Shown here: positions 53,599 to 62,376 of the stretch, one piece after another
Position numbering within the stretch: the first letter of the stretch is position 1
How the letters are laid out: each line of letters begins with the position of its first letter
DNA from: Reichenbachiella ulvae
Lineage (GTDB): Bacteria > Bacteroidota > Bacteroidia > Cytophagales > Cyclobacteriaceae
Assembly: GCF_025833875.1 (NCBI RefSeq)
Contig: NZ_JAOYOD010000001.1
Span: forward strand, 2,728,001-2,792,000
Direction: 5' to 3'
Length of the DNA stretch: 64,000 nucleotides
The notes under the pieces: model-generated
Databases searched by the model: none
Seen by the model: the letters and a program-made list of their open reading frames with translations, nothing else
What the model was told of the DNA's origin: nothing
Made by a program: the position numbers and the translations under genes

Positions 53599-54489
53599 TC
53601 ACTTCTCAATTGTCCTAAATACGAGTTGAGAGTTCCAAGTAGTGTTAGTTAAAGTCAGTTCATCATCTTGGATGTCAAATGAAATGGTATCGTTATCCAG
53701 GAAACCAATAAAATCACTTTCATAATCCATTTCCCATTGCGATCCACCTGCTCTTGTGGTTGCAATTGATCCAGTAATGAATTTGTTATTTTCAAGAATC
53801 TGAGGTTTTAGACTAAATGAATTGATTGGTCCTTTTCCTTGAAAATATGCAATGGAATTCTCTGCTGAATACTCAGTTATTTTGATTCGTGATTCCGTTC
53901 CACATGGCGGATACGAATACGAGCCGTCTGGGTTTTTGAAACCAGTTAGCCCCCAATTATTGAATAGCGATATTGAGTCAGGCTGTTGGAAGGGAAGCTC
54001 GGGTGCGCAGAATAATTCTGACAAGGTAAAATCATTGAATTGTCCGTCAGTTAACTCGTAATAAATATCATGTTCAGGATAGTCAAAAATGCAATTGAAA
54101 GTTCCCGAAAAAACCCTGTTAATCGTATCAAACTCTGTTAAATGAAATTCTCCACTCGTAGCAAATGGGCCAACTCCCTGTCCTCCAATCCATCTGTACA
54201 ATTGAATACTACTTTTGTTGTTAAGATTATCAATGGAGTTGACTCCAATTTCGGGGTTAAGTATTGTGAAGAAAATCTGGAATTTTTCGTCATTACCTAC
54301 TCTGTCGATTGTGTCAATTGCTCCAAACCCTAGCCTTCCATTATAGTATGAAGCAGAACCACTTCGATCTGGGGTGAAAAGTTCACCATTGATGAGCACC
54401 GAGAATGGTTCTTCAGAAAGTGTTGGCTCATCAGTAGAATCACAACCAATAATAATAGAAATTAGGAAAAGCAGTTTAATGAACTTCAT
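53599..54489 (-). CDS. hypothetical lipoprotein, candidate cassette gene
   Basis: 296 residues from the ATG at 54489 (MKFIKLLFLISIIIGC), lipobox LIGC-type with acylated Cys16 followed by Asp-Ser-Thr-Asp-Glu. The rest is beta-rich with repeated Asp/Asn-Gly turns and four Cys (CNCIFDY, ELFCAPELP, SYPPCGTE), resembling a secreted beta-sandwich; no family recognised. ATG sits 14 bp after the attC-like GTTA end at 54502. The 60-base extension to 54549 would read through that repeat and is rejected. Confidence 0.6.
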   Translation of the reverse strand: MKFIKLLFLISIIIGCDSTDEPTLSEEPFSVLINGELFTPDRSGSASYYNGRLGFGAIDTIDRVGNDEKFQIFFTILNPEIGVNSIDNLNNKSSIQLYRWIGGQGVGPFATSGEFHLTEFDTINRVFSGTFNCIFDYPEHDIYYELTDGQFNDFTLSELFCAPELPFQQPDSISLFNNWGLTGFKNPDGSYSYPPCGTESRIKITEYSAENSIAYFQGKGPINSFSLKPQILENNKFITGSIATTRAGGSQWEMDYESDFIGFLDNDTISFDIQDDELTLTNTTWNSQLVFRTIEK

Positions 54490-54501
54490 GCTTATGAGAG
54501 G

Positions 54502-54730
54502 TAACGCCTGCGTATGGTGCGTGTGCGTGTCGTTTGATAATACAGCCAAAGTAGTGAAAATCTGCCGAACCTACTAGCGAACCGGTAAGAGCTACATTCC
54601 GCCGATCTTCCGATGCGGCGAACTGATCTCACTATATGCAGAGAAGTAAATTCCGCCGGCAGATGCACGGGTTCGTTCCGCCGAAACTGGCTAAATGCTC
54701 AGTTCGCACATGCACTATCACGCCATGTTA
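54502..54730 (-). repeat. attC-like imperfect inverted repeat
   Basis: 26-nt ends at 54502-54527 and 54705-54730 are imperfectly inverted (12 of 14 identical in the inner part), terminating in TAAC/GTTA on both sides. On the minus strand it runs from ATCTAAC, 5 bp after the stop of the upstream lipoprotein gene, to GCGTTA, 14 bp before the next start. The interior holds further hairpin-prone CCGCCG motifs (54599-54620, 54656-54690). The layout resembles integron attC sites, but 229 bp is longer than usual. Confidence 0.5.
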
Positions 54731-54737
54731 GATGTTT

Positions 54738-55280
54738 TTACTGTAATTCTTCTATGTCTTCAAATACAAGTTGACCGTTCAAAATGGAATCAATTCTCAA
54801 TTGCCATCTCATTTGTTGCAGAGTGTCTCGGCTATGTTTCGTATCTGCGTCGTACATCAGTTGAACTTCATGTGATTTAGAAGACATTTTATTGGTAAGT
54901 TCTGTTGATTCATCCCAATCAAGATGGTTCTGTCGAATCAGTCTGTTAGTTTCGTTGGCAAAAATCAAGTGTAGGTTCGCATGATATACTTCATGGTTTA
55001 GAACTCTAGCATTGTTTCTCGTACTGTCAAACCATGAATTGTAACGGTCGATTACTGCCTTAACCACTGGTCTTCCGTTCTGCTGTTCGATAGCCAAACC
55101 TGCAAATAGCCATGCATCAAATTCTCGACCTTCTGGAGATGGAGCTTCAGCCTGAAAATCGTCAACTGACAGTTTGGAGTATTTCCTCCAAGTCTTAAAC
55201 TGATCTTCATCCAAAGAACAACCAGCTAGGCTGAGAAATAGTGCTTGAATCGTTAAGAATCTTAGGCTAAGTAGTTTCAT
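54738..55280 (-). CDS. putative zinc metalloprotease lipoprotein (DUF922-like), candidate cassette gene
   Basis: 180 residues with lipobox LAGC (acylated Cys21). VLNHEVYHANLHLIF contains an H-E-x-x-H zinc motif (His-Glu-Val-Tyr-His), and the flanking layout (W-x-x-Y-x-x-L-x-x-x-D-F near the start; QLMYDADTKHS and QMRWQLRID near the end) fits the DUF922 family of putative secreted metalloproteases. The gene is flanked by inverted ATGTTAGATG copies (10 bp) at 54725 and 55303, as in a mobile cassette. Substrate unknown. Confidence 0.68.
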   Translation of the reverse strand: MKLLSLRFLTIQALFLSLAGCSLDEDQFKTWRKYSKLSVDDFQAEAPSPEGREFDAWLFAGLAIEQQNGRPVVKAVIDRYNSWFDSTRNNARVLNHEVYHANLHLIFANETNRLIRQNHLDWDESTELTNKMSSKSHEVQLMYDADTKHSRDTLQQMRWQLRIDSILNGQLVFEDIEELQ

Positions 55281-55461
55281 CAGGGAAAAATTACATCTAA
55301 CATTTCTAAATCACGCACAGTGCGTGATATATCTGCAATATAACACAACCCCAATTTTACTTAGTTTCCAAGGCTAATATTCTTACTACCCATCGATTTG
55401 CTTTCCTGCCCGAGCGCTCTGCATTACTCGCCAACTGAGAGACTCAGATGCCCCACCCAGA

Positions 55462-55818
55462 TGCTTGACCTGCCAGGTGATTTGTATAGGTGGCTCACTG
55501 TGATGTTTGGCCTGCCGTTGTTCTTGTAAGGATTGTCACCTTTCATGACTGACTTGCCGATCGCTTTGTATTGGGTGCCGATGGTATTGTAATACCTGCC
55601 AACCCTTTTGTAGCAGGTGTCGGGGGCTTTGTATTCCTTCCCCATCCAAATGTTTGACTTACCGACCAATTTGTATCGATCCCCATAGTCCTTGTATCGC
55701 TTGTCACTCCCTTTGTATGGCCTACCGACCTGATTGTACCGGGTGCCAGGGGCCTTGTATCGCTTACCACCCCTTTTGTAATGGCCGCCGGAGGCTTTGT
55801 AACTCCTATAGCGCTATA
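55462..55818. repeat. 21-bp-period degenerate tandem array
   Basis: Seventeen units with a (T)TGTA core spaced at exactly 21 bp without any indel (cores at 55483, 55525, 55567, 55588, 55609, 55630, 55672, 55693, 55714, 55735, 55756, 55777 and 55798, with weaker cores at 55462, 55504, 55546 and 55651). The other positions vary strongly between units but keep a pyrimidine/purine pattern (CxxxCC, RCCxxxRGxC). Several reading frames stay open on both strands. Confidence 0.88.
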
Positions 55819-55963
55819 TGCTTATTCTCCCTTTTCTATCCAGTAAAAATGATCATATAGCTTTCACAAATCAGAATTAGTCTTTCCCCTAAAAAGTCAA
55901 AATCATGCACCTTTGAACCGCACAATAAGGATCATTCTATATTTCTGGGGGATGACGAAAAAC

Positions 55964-56072
55964 TTCGACATTCGGTGTTCAATATTCGACATTTATAATT
56001 GATTATTTTGATGCTCATTTAATGCGCTACAAAACAGAAAATCAAAAATGTAAAAGGTAAAATCTAAAATTT
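55964..56072. repeat. two short heptamer tandem arrays
   Basis: 55964-55991 reads as four 7-bp units of TTCRNNR type; 56031-56072 reads as six AAAANNN units. Both have exact 7-bp periodicity and A/T bias. They look like slippage-generated, decaying microsatellites. Confidence 0.6.
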
Positions 56073-56191
56073 AGTAACTCCCTAACTTTAGTGACTGATT
56101 CTTGATTTTTCCAAATCCCGTACTTTACAGTACTGATCCGAAATACGGACTGATCCGGAAGAGTCAGTAGTAATTGGATTTACAAAACCCT

Positions 56192-56233
56192 ATAAAAAAG
56201 AAAAGCTGCTCATCCCGTCCGGACCAGCAGCTT
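56192..56233 (-). terminator. terminator-like hairpin on the minus strand
   Basis: 8-bp stem (56203-56210 with 56226-56233), 15-nt loop, then a T-rich run (TTTTCTTTTTT) on the minus strand at 56202-56192. No gene ends nearby, so it may be a second terminator for the CHRD-like transcript or end a non-coding RNA. Confidence 0.45.
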
Positions 56234-56446
56234 AAGCATGATTATGAAAGACTAAATTACTATTCTATTTCAGTGGCCGAGTGTTTCATCGGCGAGTAGT
56301 TCTTTGTGATTAACTACGATACAATTATAGCACAGCAAACCCCTTGCCAAAAGACGATTTCGGTGAACTTCATTTTTATTCCGGTGAAGTGTAGCATTTA
56401 CACTTTCAACAAAAACAGCCTATACGTGCTCCTATCCCCTATAATT

Positions 56447-56473
56447 GAAAAAGAGCCCCAAAAATGGGGCTCT
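56447..56473 (-). terminator. terminator of the CHRD-like gene
   Basis: Perfect 8-bp stem (56452-56459 with 56466-56473), 6-nt loop and a T run on the minus strand, 45 bp after the stop at 56518. Confidence 0.85.
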
Positions 56474-56517
56474 AAACTCAACCTGTTCCATGAGAACAGA
56501 ATTAACCAACTAAGTTC

Positions 56518-57501
56518 TTATCTCGCGAAAGATCCTAAAATCACATAAGTAGTAGGATCAGTCGTGGTGATGGTTTGCAAGGGATCGTGCACTACGAAGA
56601 ATGCCTCATAGCTAGTCGTCAGGTCTGTGTAAGAATAGGTGCTGATTTGAGAACCTCTGGCTGTCATACCATTGCCCATGATCATCTGTACAAATACATC
56701 AGAATTAGGAGATTCGATATATGGAGTACCATTTGGTGTCTCTGCTGGATCAGCTGCATCATGTGAGTGCGTATGATACGTTTCGCCATCCATCGTATTC
56801 ATGATATCTACTGTCACTCTTGACTGACCCTCAGCCAATTCTTGTACAGTAATCATCGCGCTCAGGTTATCTGCATGATTGCCACTGTAGGCATAGGCTT
56901 CTGCCACCTGGCCTGTATTGAAGTCATAGCTGAAACTCATCGATTCATACGCTGGCATAGCTTGCTCTCTGGCGAAAGACCCTACGATCAAATAAGTAGA
57001 GATATCAGCGGTGTTGATATCCTGCAAGGGATCATGCACCACCAAAAAGCCTTCGTACGAAGAAGTGATTTCCTCATAGCTCATTTCGGTCATCTGTGAT
57101 ACCGTCACAGTCCCTCCGTTACCAGCAGCCATCTGAACCAATAGATCTGAATTAGGCGACTCGTTGTATGGAGTACCATTCGGAGTAGAGGCAGGATCAG
57201 CTGCATCATGCGCATGGACAGGATACATCTCGCCATCCACTGTATTCATCAGCATGACGGTCACCATTGTTCCGCCATCCATTTCTTCTAACATCAACTG
57301 TGCAGACAAGGTCGCGTCGTGCATTCCATCATAAGGGGCGCTCGCTACGGTCTGTCCATTGTGAAAAGCATAATCGTATTTCATCGACATCATCTCTCCA
57401 TCCGTTCCATCGTCTTCGCTACATGATACCAGGCCAACAAAGGCAACTCCCAGCATCAGTACATTCCATATTCTCGGTAGATAATTTTTAGTATTTAGCA
57501 T
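56518..57501 (-). CDS. lipoprotein with two tandem CHRD-like domains
   Basis: About 327 residues from the ATG at 57501 (MLNTKNYLPRIW). Lipobox GLVSC, then two homologous repeats (about 40-185 and 190-327). Each has DYxFxxGQ...ATLSA/NLSA, an M-N-T-x-DGE-x-Y-x-x-H-x-HDAADPAxTPNGTPYxESPNSD block and a VVHDPLQxIxTxD ending in ILGSFAR or IVGSFAR. The His-rich H-x-HDAAD and the VVHDP motif look like the metal sites of CHRD/Cu-Zn SOD-like folds. It is probably cell-surface or periplasmic; the repeats suggest a recent duplication. Confidence 0.75.
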   Translation of the reverse strand: MLNTKNYLPRIWNVLMLGVAFVGLVSCSEDDGTDGEMMSMKYDYAFHNGQTVASAPYDGMHDATLSAQLMLEEMDGGTMVTVMLMNTVDGEMYPVHAHDAADPASTPNGTPYNESPNSDLLVQMAAGNGGTVTVSQMTEMSYEEITSSYEGFLVVHDPLQDINTADISTYLIVGSFAREQAMPAYESMSFSYDFNTGQVAEAYAYSGNHADNLSAMITVQELAEGQSRVTVDIMNTMDGETYHTHSHDAADPAETPNGTPYIESPNSDVFVQMIMGNGMTARGSQISTYSYTDLTTSYEAFFVVHDPLQTITTTDPTTYVILGSFAR

Positions 57502-57801
57502 TTTTCTAATATTTGATTTTACTTTTTCAATTACACTCATACCTACGAGAGCCCTTCACCAGCTGGATTTATGGGATTCAAAAAAAGATTTACTTTTTCT
57601 TCAAAAACCGTCTCATCTCACAATTGAGATGGTTTTTTACCCGAAAGTTTTTCATGGTTGAATGTGAATTATCAGGACCGACGGTCACCAGATAGGTCTT
57701 AGGCAGCCAACAGACATTTGCGATTGCCCCCTAGGTTTATCATGAAATTCTGACCTATATTTCGACAAGAAATACCATTAACAATTATCCCAATACCTAA
57801 A
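57502..57801. other. 300-bp leader gap with a terminator-like hairpin
   Basis: Between divergent genes. A 10-bp stem (57606-57615 with 57625-57634) followed by six T on the plus strand and by a T run on the minus strand lies 105 bp upstream of the CHRD-like start. It could be an attenuator in that gene's leader or end an unseen transcript. Otherwise nothing seen. Confidence 0.5.
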
Positions 57802-58332
57802 ATGTACGACCGAATTTTTCAATTCTTGAATCGCTTTTTCAAGACCTCTACTATATTCAAATGGATGTTCAACATTGCGCCGATGTACCGTAGGAGCTGT
57901 GGACGGTTAACCTATGTTTCAGACGATATCTTACGAGTAGATGTGAAGCTCCCGCTGACCTATCGTAACCGTAACTATGTCGGGACCATGTTTGGAGGCA
58001 GTTTATTTTCGGCTACTGATCCTATCTATATGATTCAGTTGCTACAGATATTGGGCAAAGACTATGTGGTCTGGGACAAGAGATCTACCATACATTTTAT
58101 CCGACCTGCTCATGCAGATGCATGGGCTTGTTTCAAATTTAGCCAGGAGGAGATCGATCAGATCAAATCAGATGTATCTGAAAAAGGAGAAATCGACATT
58201 GTGAAAAAGGTTCAAATCACCGATGCCCGTAAAAAAGAAATGGTCTTCTCCGAAGTGGAAAAGACCATCTATATAAGTTCTAAATCTTTCTTTAAAGAAA
58301 AACGCCGAAAGCGTCAGAAACTCAAAAGCTAA
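57802..58332 (+). CDS. DUF4442 hotdog-fold protein
   Basis: 176 residues. NRNYVGTMFGGSLFSATDPIYMIQLLQILGKDYVVWDKRSTIHFIRPAHADAWA is the DUF4442 hotdog signature (N-H-x-x-T-M-F-G-x-x-L-F pattern), a family related to acyl-CoA thioesterases whose substrates are largely unknown. The basic C-terminal tail (KEKRRKRQKLKS) may contact membranes or RNA. It is convergent with the 58333 gene; stops are adjacent. Confidence 0.85.
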   Translation: MYDRIFQFLNRFFKTSTIFKWMFNIAPMYRRSCGRLTYVSDDILRVDVKLPLTYRNRNYVGTMFGGSLFSATDPIYMIQLLQILGKDYVVWDKRSTIHFIRPAHADAWACFKFSQEEIDQIKSDVSEKGEIDIVKKVQITDARKKEMVFSEVEKTIYISSKSFFKEKRRKRQKLKS

Positions 58333-58809
58333 TTACTTAGCTTGAGTGGCATCTGCGGCCTGACTTACTGCACCTGTGGTACCCGTTAGGCTCACGCCTC
58401 TTTCTTCTGCTCTATTTTCCAACTTCTTCATCACACGTTTTAGATCGTGGTGAAAGATCGCTGTAAACCCTACTTCACCTTCCACAACGACAAAGATTGA
58501 CCTGCCATCTCTCGAGGCAATATCCATTCCTTTTCTGGTTTCAGAAGTTCCTTTTGGCAATTCACAGATCTTGTCAAAGTACTGCATGTCCTCATAAACC
58601 TCTGCAATTTCACCGCTGCTGACGGTCAGAAGATAAAACATCTCCTCGTACTTCATTTCTTTAGAATATACATGGTAAACTACCTCACCACTTTCCTTGG
58701 TATACTCTTCTAATTCTACATTTGTGCTTTTCCAAAGTGTTTCTCTCTGTGCACTGGCCGTCATTACTGTGACGGTTAGAATGGCTAATACTAAAGCTAC
58801 TTTTCTCAT
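58333..58809 (-). CDS. hypothetical secreted protein (158 aa)
   Basis: Signal peptide (MRKVALVLAILTVTVMTASA, cleavage before Gln-Arg) and a soluble alpha/beta domain with YHVYSKEMKYEEMFYLLTVSSGEIAEVYEDM. The C-terminus is Ala/Thr-rich. I do not recognise a family. The gene stands alone, convergent with DUF4442. Confidence 0.62.
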   Translation of the reverse strand: MRKVALVLAILTVTVMTASAQRETLWKSTNVELEEYTKESGEVVYHVYSKEMKYEEMFYLLTVSSGEIAEVYEDMQYFDKICELPKGTSETRKGMDIASRDGRSIFVVVEGEVGFTAIFHHDLKRVMKKLENRAEERGVSLTGTTGAVSQAADATQAK

Positions 58810-59014
58810 TTTAATGACATTTAATCCCTAGCACAAAGAGAGTCAAAGCTTTATCATCATCAAAAAAGTAAACTCTTAAATAAAAAAATAGGTATATCTA
58901 CTTATTAAATAGCGTATACAGCTTATTTCAAGCATTCTCAGTTCAAATTACTCCTAGCCAATCGTGTACTTTCATCGTTTTTTTATACCAACAGCACCCT
59001 TGATAATAGCAGCA

Positions 59015-60916
59015 TCAAAGGGTCTCTGACAACCATCGAAAAAACTCCCTCTGCCAGACGATTCCATTCTGTGCAGTCAGCACCCAGTGGTTCTCATTTG
59101 GCAGATAAAGCAATCGACTTTTGATCCCTTTCAGCTGAGCAGCCTGGAAAGCTTCTAAGCCCTGACCAATAGGCACTCGATAATCCTTACCTCCCTGCAC
59201 GATCATAATCGGCGTATCCCATTTCTCTACAAAATTGATTGGATTGAATTCATCATAGGTTCTTTGGGCAGCTTCATTATCCTTTTCCCAATATGGTCCA
59301 CCCAGATCCCAGTTCACAAAGAACATTTCTTCGGTAGTACCATACATACTGCGCCAGTTAAAGATGCCATCATGTGCAATGAAACTCTTGAACCTACCCT
59401 CATGGATTCCGGCCAGATAAAACACGGAATAGCCACCATAACTAGCACCCACAGCTCCCAATCGATCGGTATCTACATAAGGCTCCTTGGCCACATCATC
59501 TATAGCCGATAGATAGTCCTGCATATTTTGTCCTCCGTAATCCTTGCTGATTTGCTCATTCCATTCTACTCCATGACCCGGCATGCCTCGACGATTTGGA
59601 GCTACTACGATATAGCCATTGGCTGCCATCAGTTGAAAATTCCAACGAACAGAATAAAACTGACTCAAGGCTCCCTGAGGACCTCCCTGGCAATACAGCA
59701 GCGTTGGGTATTTTTTGGTAGGATCAAAATTTGGCGGATATATCACCCAGGTGACCATGTCCTTACCATCAGTTGTTTTGACCATTCGCTTGTCAACTTT
59801 GCTCATCGCGATAGAGGCATAGGCCTCATCATTCACATGGGTCAGCTGCTTCATTTTCCCATCCTTCAGATTAACTGTAAAGAGCTCCGTCGAATGATTC
59901 ATGTCTCTACGACCCACGACCATCACATCTCCAGACTGCCCTGCAATATTGACTACATCGAACTGCCCATTAGTAATCTGACGAACCGTAGGCTGCTTCT
60001 TGGACTTACCAGGAAAATCAACCACAAACAATTGCTGTGTCCCACCTACTGGAGCCACGAAATAGATATACTTCCCTTTTTCTCCCCAGAAGAAACTATT
60101 GACTGTACCATCCCAGTTCTCTGTGAGGTTGAACTTTCCTCCTCTGTATAAAACTACAATATCATTCTTGTCCGACTCATAGCCATCTCGCTTCATACTC
60201 AGCCAGGCTAATACGCCTTTTGGACTGTACGCGGGACTATTGTCATATCCCATCATTCCTTTGGTCAGATTGATAGTCGTTTGAGAGTTTAAATCATAAA
60301 CAAAAATGTCCGTATTGGTACTCTTTGCGTAGGCCGACCCTACCTTCGTTTTGGTCACATACAGCACTTGGTGACTTCTCGGATTCCATATATAATCTTC
60401 CTCCCCGCCGAACGGCATAGTAGGACAGTGAAATAATTTATTGGCCATGATATCGGTCTCCTCTCCCGTTTCGAGGTTGGTCATGATCACGTGGTTGTAA
60501 CTACCATCCGCCCAGGTATCCCAATGTCTATACATCAGGTCATCGTAGATCTGGGCCTCTGATTCTTCCAAATCGGGATAATAGTCGCTTCCATATACAT
60601 TCGCAACCTTCACTGGCCTATGGCTCAATTTGTATTTCCCATCTCTAGAATAATTCGGATTTTCTATCAATTCATAGGGATCTGAAATCTCCTTAGGCTC
60701 GCCACCAGTTATGGGAATAGAGTAATATTGAGTCGATTTATTGTTCTGATCCACGCTGTAGCTGGTCACCGCATATACCACCTGCTGACCATCCTCCGAA
60801 AGACCTGCCGGACTTACCCTGCCCAGCTCCCAAAGAAGCTCTGGGGTCATGACAGATTGGGCATTTAAGCCAAATGACAATAAGACAAATAGAAATAAAT
60901 AGCTGAATTTTCTCAT
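59015..60916 (-). CDS. S9 family prolyl-oligopeptidase-like peptidase
   Basis: 633 residues with a signal peptide (cleavage after LNA), a WD40-like beta-propeller of PD40 repeats (about 25-380), and an alpha/beta-hydrolase peptidase domain (about 390-633). The nucleophile is in GAVGASYGGYSVFY (G-x-S-x-G-G), the acid in VQGGKDYRVPIGQ and the His in NENHWVL. Typical of periplasmic dipeptidyl aminopeptidase/acylaminoacyl peptidase of Bacteroidetes, which trims short peptides for uptake. Monocistronic by spacing. Confidence 0.92.
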   Translation of the reverse strand: MRKFSYLFLFVLLSFGLNAQSVMTPELLWELGRVSPAGLSEDGQQVVYAVTSYSVDQNNKSTQYYSIPITGGEPKEISDPYELIENPNYSRDGKYKLSHRPVKVANVYGSDYYPDLEESEAQIYDDLMYRHWDTWADGSYNHVIMTNLETGEETDIMANKLFHCPTMPFGGEEDYIWNPRSHQVLYVTKTKVGSAYAKSTNTDIFVYDLNSQTTINLTKGMMGYDNSPAYSPKGVLAWLSMKRDGYESDKNDIVVLYRGGKFNLTENWDGTVNSFFWGEKGKYIYFVAPVGGTQQLFVVDFPGKSKKQPTVRQITNGQFDVVNIAGQSGDVMVVGRRDMNHSTELFTVNLKDGKMKQLTHVNDEAYASIAMSKVDKRMVKTTDGKDMVTWVIYPPNFDPTKKYPTLLYCQGGPQGALSQFYSVRWNFQLMAANGYIVVAPNRRGMPGHGVEWNEQISKDYGGQNMQDYLSAIDDVAKEPYVDTDRLGAVGASYGGYSVFYLAGIHEGRFKSFIAHDGIFNWRSMYGTTEEMFFVNWDLGGPYWEKDNEAAQRTYDEFNPINFVEKWDTPIMIVQGGKDYRVPIGQGLEAFQAAQLKGIKSRLLYLPNENHWVLTAQNGIVWQREFFRWLSETL

Positions 60917-61016
60917 GGGTCAATTGAATATGTTTGGGCAATCAATATACTAAAAATACCGTTGCTCGACTTAATTAAATCCACTGACGGTTGGTTTCAA
61001 TGATGGGGCTTACCAA

Positions 61017-61823
61017 TTAATCAGGCAGTAAAAAATCACCCGTATGCACTACTACCGCAGTACTGGTTATTTGCAACTCGTCTGCCGAAGCAATAAAGAG
61101 TTCCATATACCCTCCTCTGGCAGAGGACTGATATGCTTTCATGTTCACTTTCGCCAATTTATCGCCCCAATATTTAGCCAGCACCGTATGGGCCGCACCT
61201 GTCACCGGGTCTTCATTGCCCCCAGACCATGGCCAAAAATACCTGGAATAAAAGTCATAGATATGATCACCTGAGGAGGTAACGATGAGCCCACTAATGC
61301 TGTCATGACTTTTCTTCAAGGCAACAAAATCAGGATCTAGCTCTTTCAATCGTTCTGCAGATTCCATTTCGATCAAAAGCATATTCGTCTCGCGACAATG
61401 CCTCACGTCTATCAGATTAATATCCCCCAAAGCATCAATCATCGCCTTTGGTGCATCAGCTGGCTGTGTTTCATAAAGTGGAAATTTCATCATCACCTGA
61501 TTGTCTCGCTTATAGCATTTTAGCATCAACCCTTCGATCGTCTTAAATGCCACTTCATCCATTTGTTTGGTCGTGAATAGCATCTTGGCAGAAGCCAAAG
61601 TCGCATGCCCACAGAGTGGAATTTCCTTGAATGGAGAGAAAAATCGGATGTCATAATATCCATCCTGTGGAATCAAAAAAGCAGTTTCTGACAGGTTGAA
61701 TTCCTGAGCAATTTGCTGCATCATCAATTCGTCCAGAGTCTCCTTCAACTGACATACAGCCGCGGGATTACCGCTAAAGGGATGATTCGTAAAAGAATCG
61801 AGCGTATAGGTTTTTATTTTCAT
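61017..61823 (-). CDS. PhzF family isomerase/epimerase-like protein
   Basis: 268 residues. FTNHPFSGNPAAVCQL, NLSETAFL (catalytic Glu equivalent at about 46), PLCGHATLASA and GGNEDPVTGAAH are the PhzF signatures of the diaminopimelate-epimerase fold. PhzF itself isomerises a phenazine precursor, but most members are general isomerases of unknown substrate, and no other phenazine genes are present. Possibly translated with the NTF2-like gene upstream (10 bp apart). Confidence 0.9.
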   Translation of the reverse strand: MKIKTYTLDSFTNHPFSGNPAAVCQLKETLDELMMQQIAQEFNLSETAFLIPQDGYYDIRFFSPFKEIPLCGHATLASAKMLFTTKQMDEVAFKTIEGLMLKCYKRDNQVMMKFPLYETQPADAPKAMIDALGDINLIDVRHCRETNMLLIEMESAERLKELDPDFVALKKSHDSISGLIVTSSGDHIYDFYSRYFWPWSGGNEDPVTGAAHTVLAKYWGDKLAKVNMKAYQSSARGGYMELFIASADELQITSTAVVVHTGDFLLPD

Positions 61824-61832
61824 AGTATCGGT

Positions 61833-62360
61833 TTAGCGTTTGTCCTTTATCAACTTACCTACTGACAATTGATCCTCGAGGTTTCCAAAAAAATAGTCCT
61901 GTTGATCATACATATCTGCTCGATCATAAATCAATACTCCTTTGGATAGCTTCCCCTCCACTACCAGGAAAGCATTGCTCAATAGTAGTGTAACTGGCGT
62001 CAGACTATCTGCCTGATAATTAATTCTGGCCACCGACCATTTTCCTATCCAGTTGCCAAAGAGCGTATCAGTTGGGATGGAAAGGCCCGAAAGCTGAGAA
62101 TGTTCAAACTCAATAGACTTGATATAATTGGCAGTATTTGCCTTCCAGTTGTCAATAAACTGCTTCTTGCTGATGGTATCGCCTATAGCAGGACCTACCA
62201 ATATAAAATCGTCCTTGGTCAGCGAATCAAGCACCGCAAAATTCTTCTCTTCTATCGCCTCAGTAAAAGCCTCAACTACTTGAATATCTGATTGAGTAAA
62301 TACGTCTCCACTACAGGAAAACAGAATCAGCGACAAGAATAACACATGGGTATATTTCAT
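61833..62360 (-). CDS. NTF2/SnoaL-like lipoprotein
   Basis: About 175 residues from the ATG at 62360 (MKYTHVLFLSLILFSC), lipobox LFSC with acylated Cys16. The mature domain (about 24-150: VEAFTEAIEEKNFAVLDSLTKDDFILVG, SKKQFIDNWKANT, GNWIGKWSVARI) has the cone-shaped NTF2-like pattern, a fold used for ligand binding or small isomerases. The longer frame to 62438 overlaps the end of the upstream enzyme gene and would bury the signal peptide, so it is rejected. Confidence 0.75.
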   Translation of the reverse strand: MKYTHVLFLSLILFSCSGDVFTQSDIQVVEAFTEAIEEKNFAVLDSLTKDDFILVGPAIGDTISKKQFIDNWKANTANYIKSIEFEHSQLSGLSIPTDTLFGNWIGKWSVARINYQADSLTPVTLLLSNAFLVVEGKLSKGVLIYDRADMYDQQDYFFGNLEDQLSVGKLIKDKR

Positions 62361-62376
62361 AGATAAACTTGGTTTG

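Larger units (their letters stand above)
55281..56517. other. 1.24-kb gene-free region with repeats and hairpins
   Basis: No credible gene. It contains, left to right, a perfect 9-bp-arm palindrome (55310-55328, ATCACGCAC-A-GTGCGTGAT), the 21-bp array (55462-55818), heptamer arrays (55964-55991 and 56031-56072), a hairpin (56203-56233) and the terminator of the CHRD-like gene. A frame at 56306-56548 crosses that terminator and is not counted. Confidence 0.7.

Noticed and set aside
55424..55860. Overlapping small ORFs within the 21-bp array (55424-55669, 55543-55770, 55654-55860)
   Set aside because: They arise because a 21-bp period keeps frames open; three frames compete on both strands, with no credible start or upstream region, so none was called as a gene.
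56306..56548. 80-aa plus-strand ORF
   Set aside because: It reads through the terminator hairpin of the CHRD-like gene and into its 3' end.
61017..61823. Phenazine biosynthesis locus because of the PhzF-like gene
   Set aside because: No phzA/B, D, E, G or S-like genes are present; PhzF-like proteins are mostly stand-alone isomerases.
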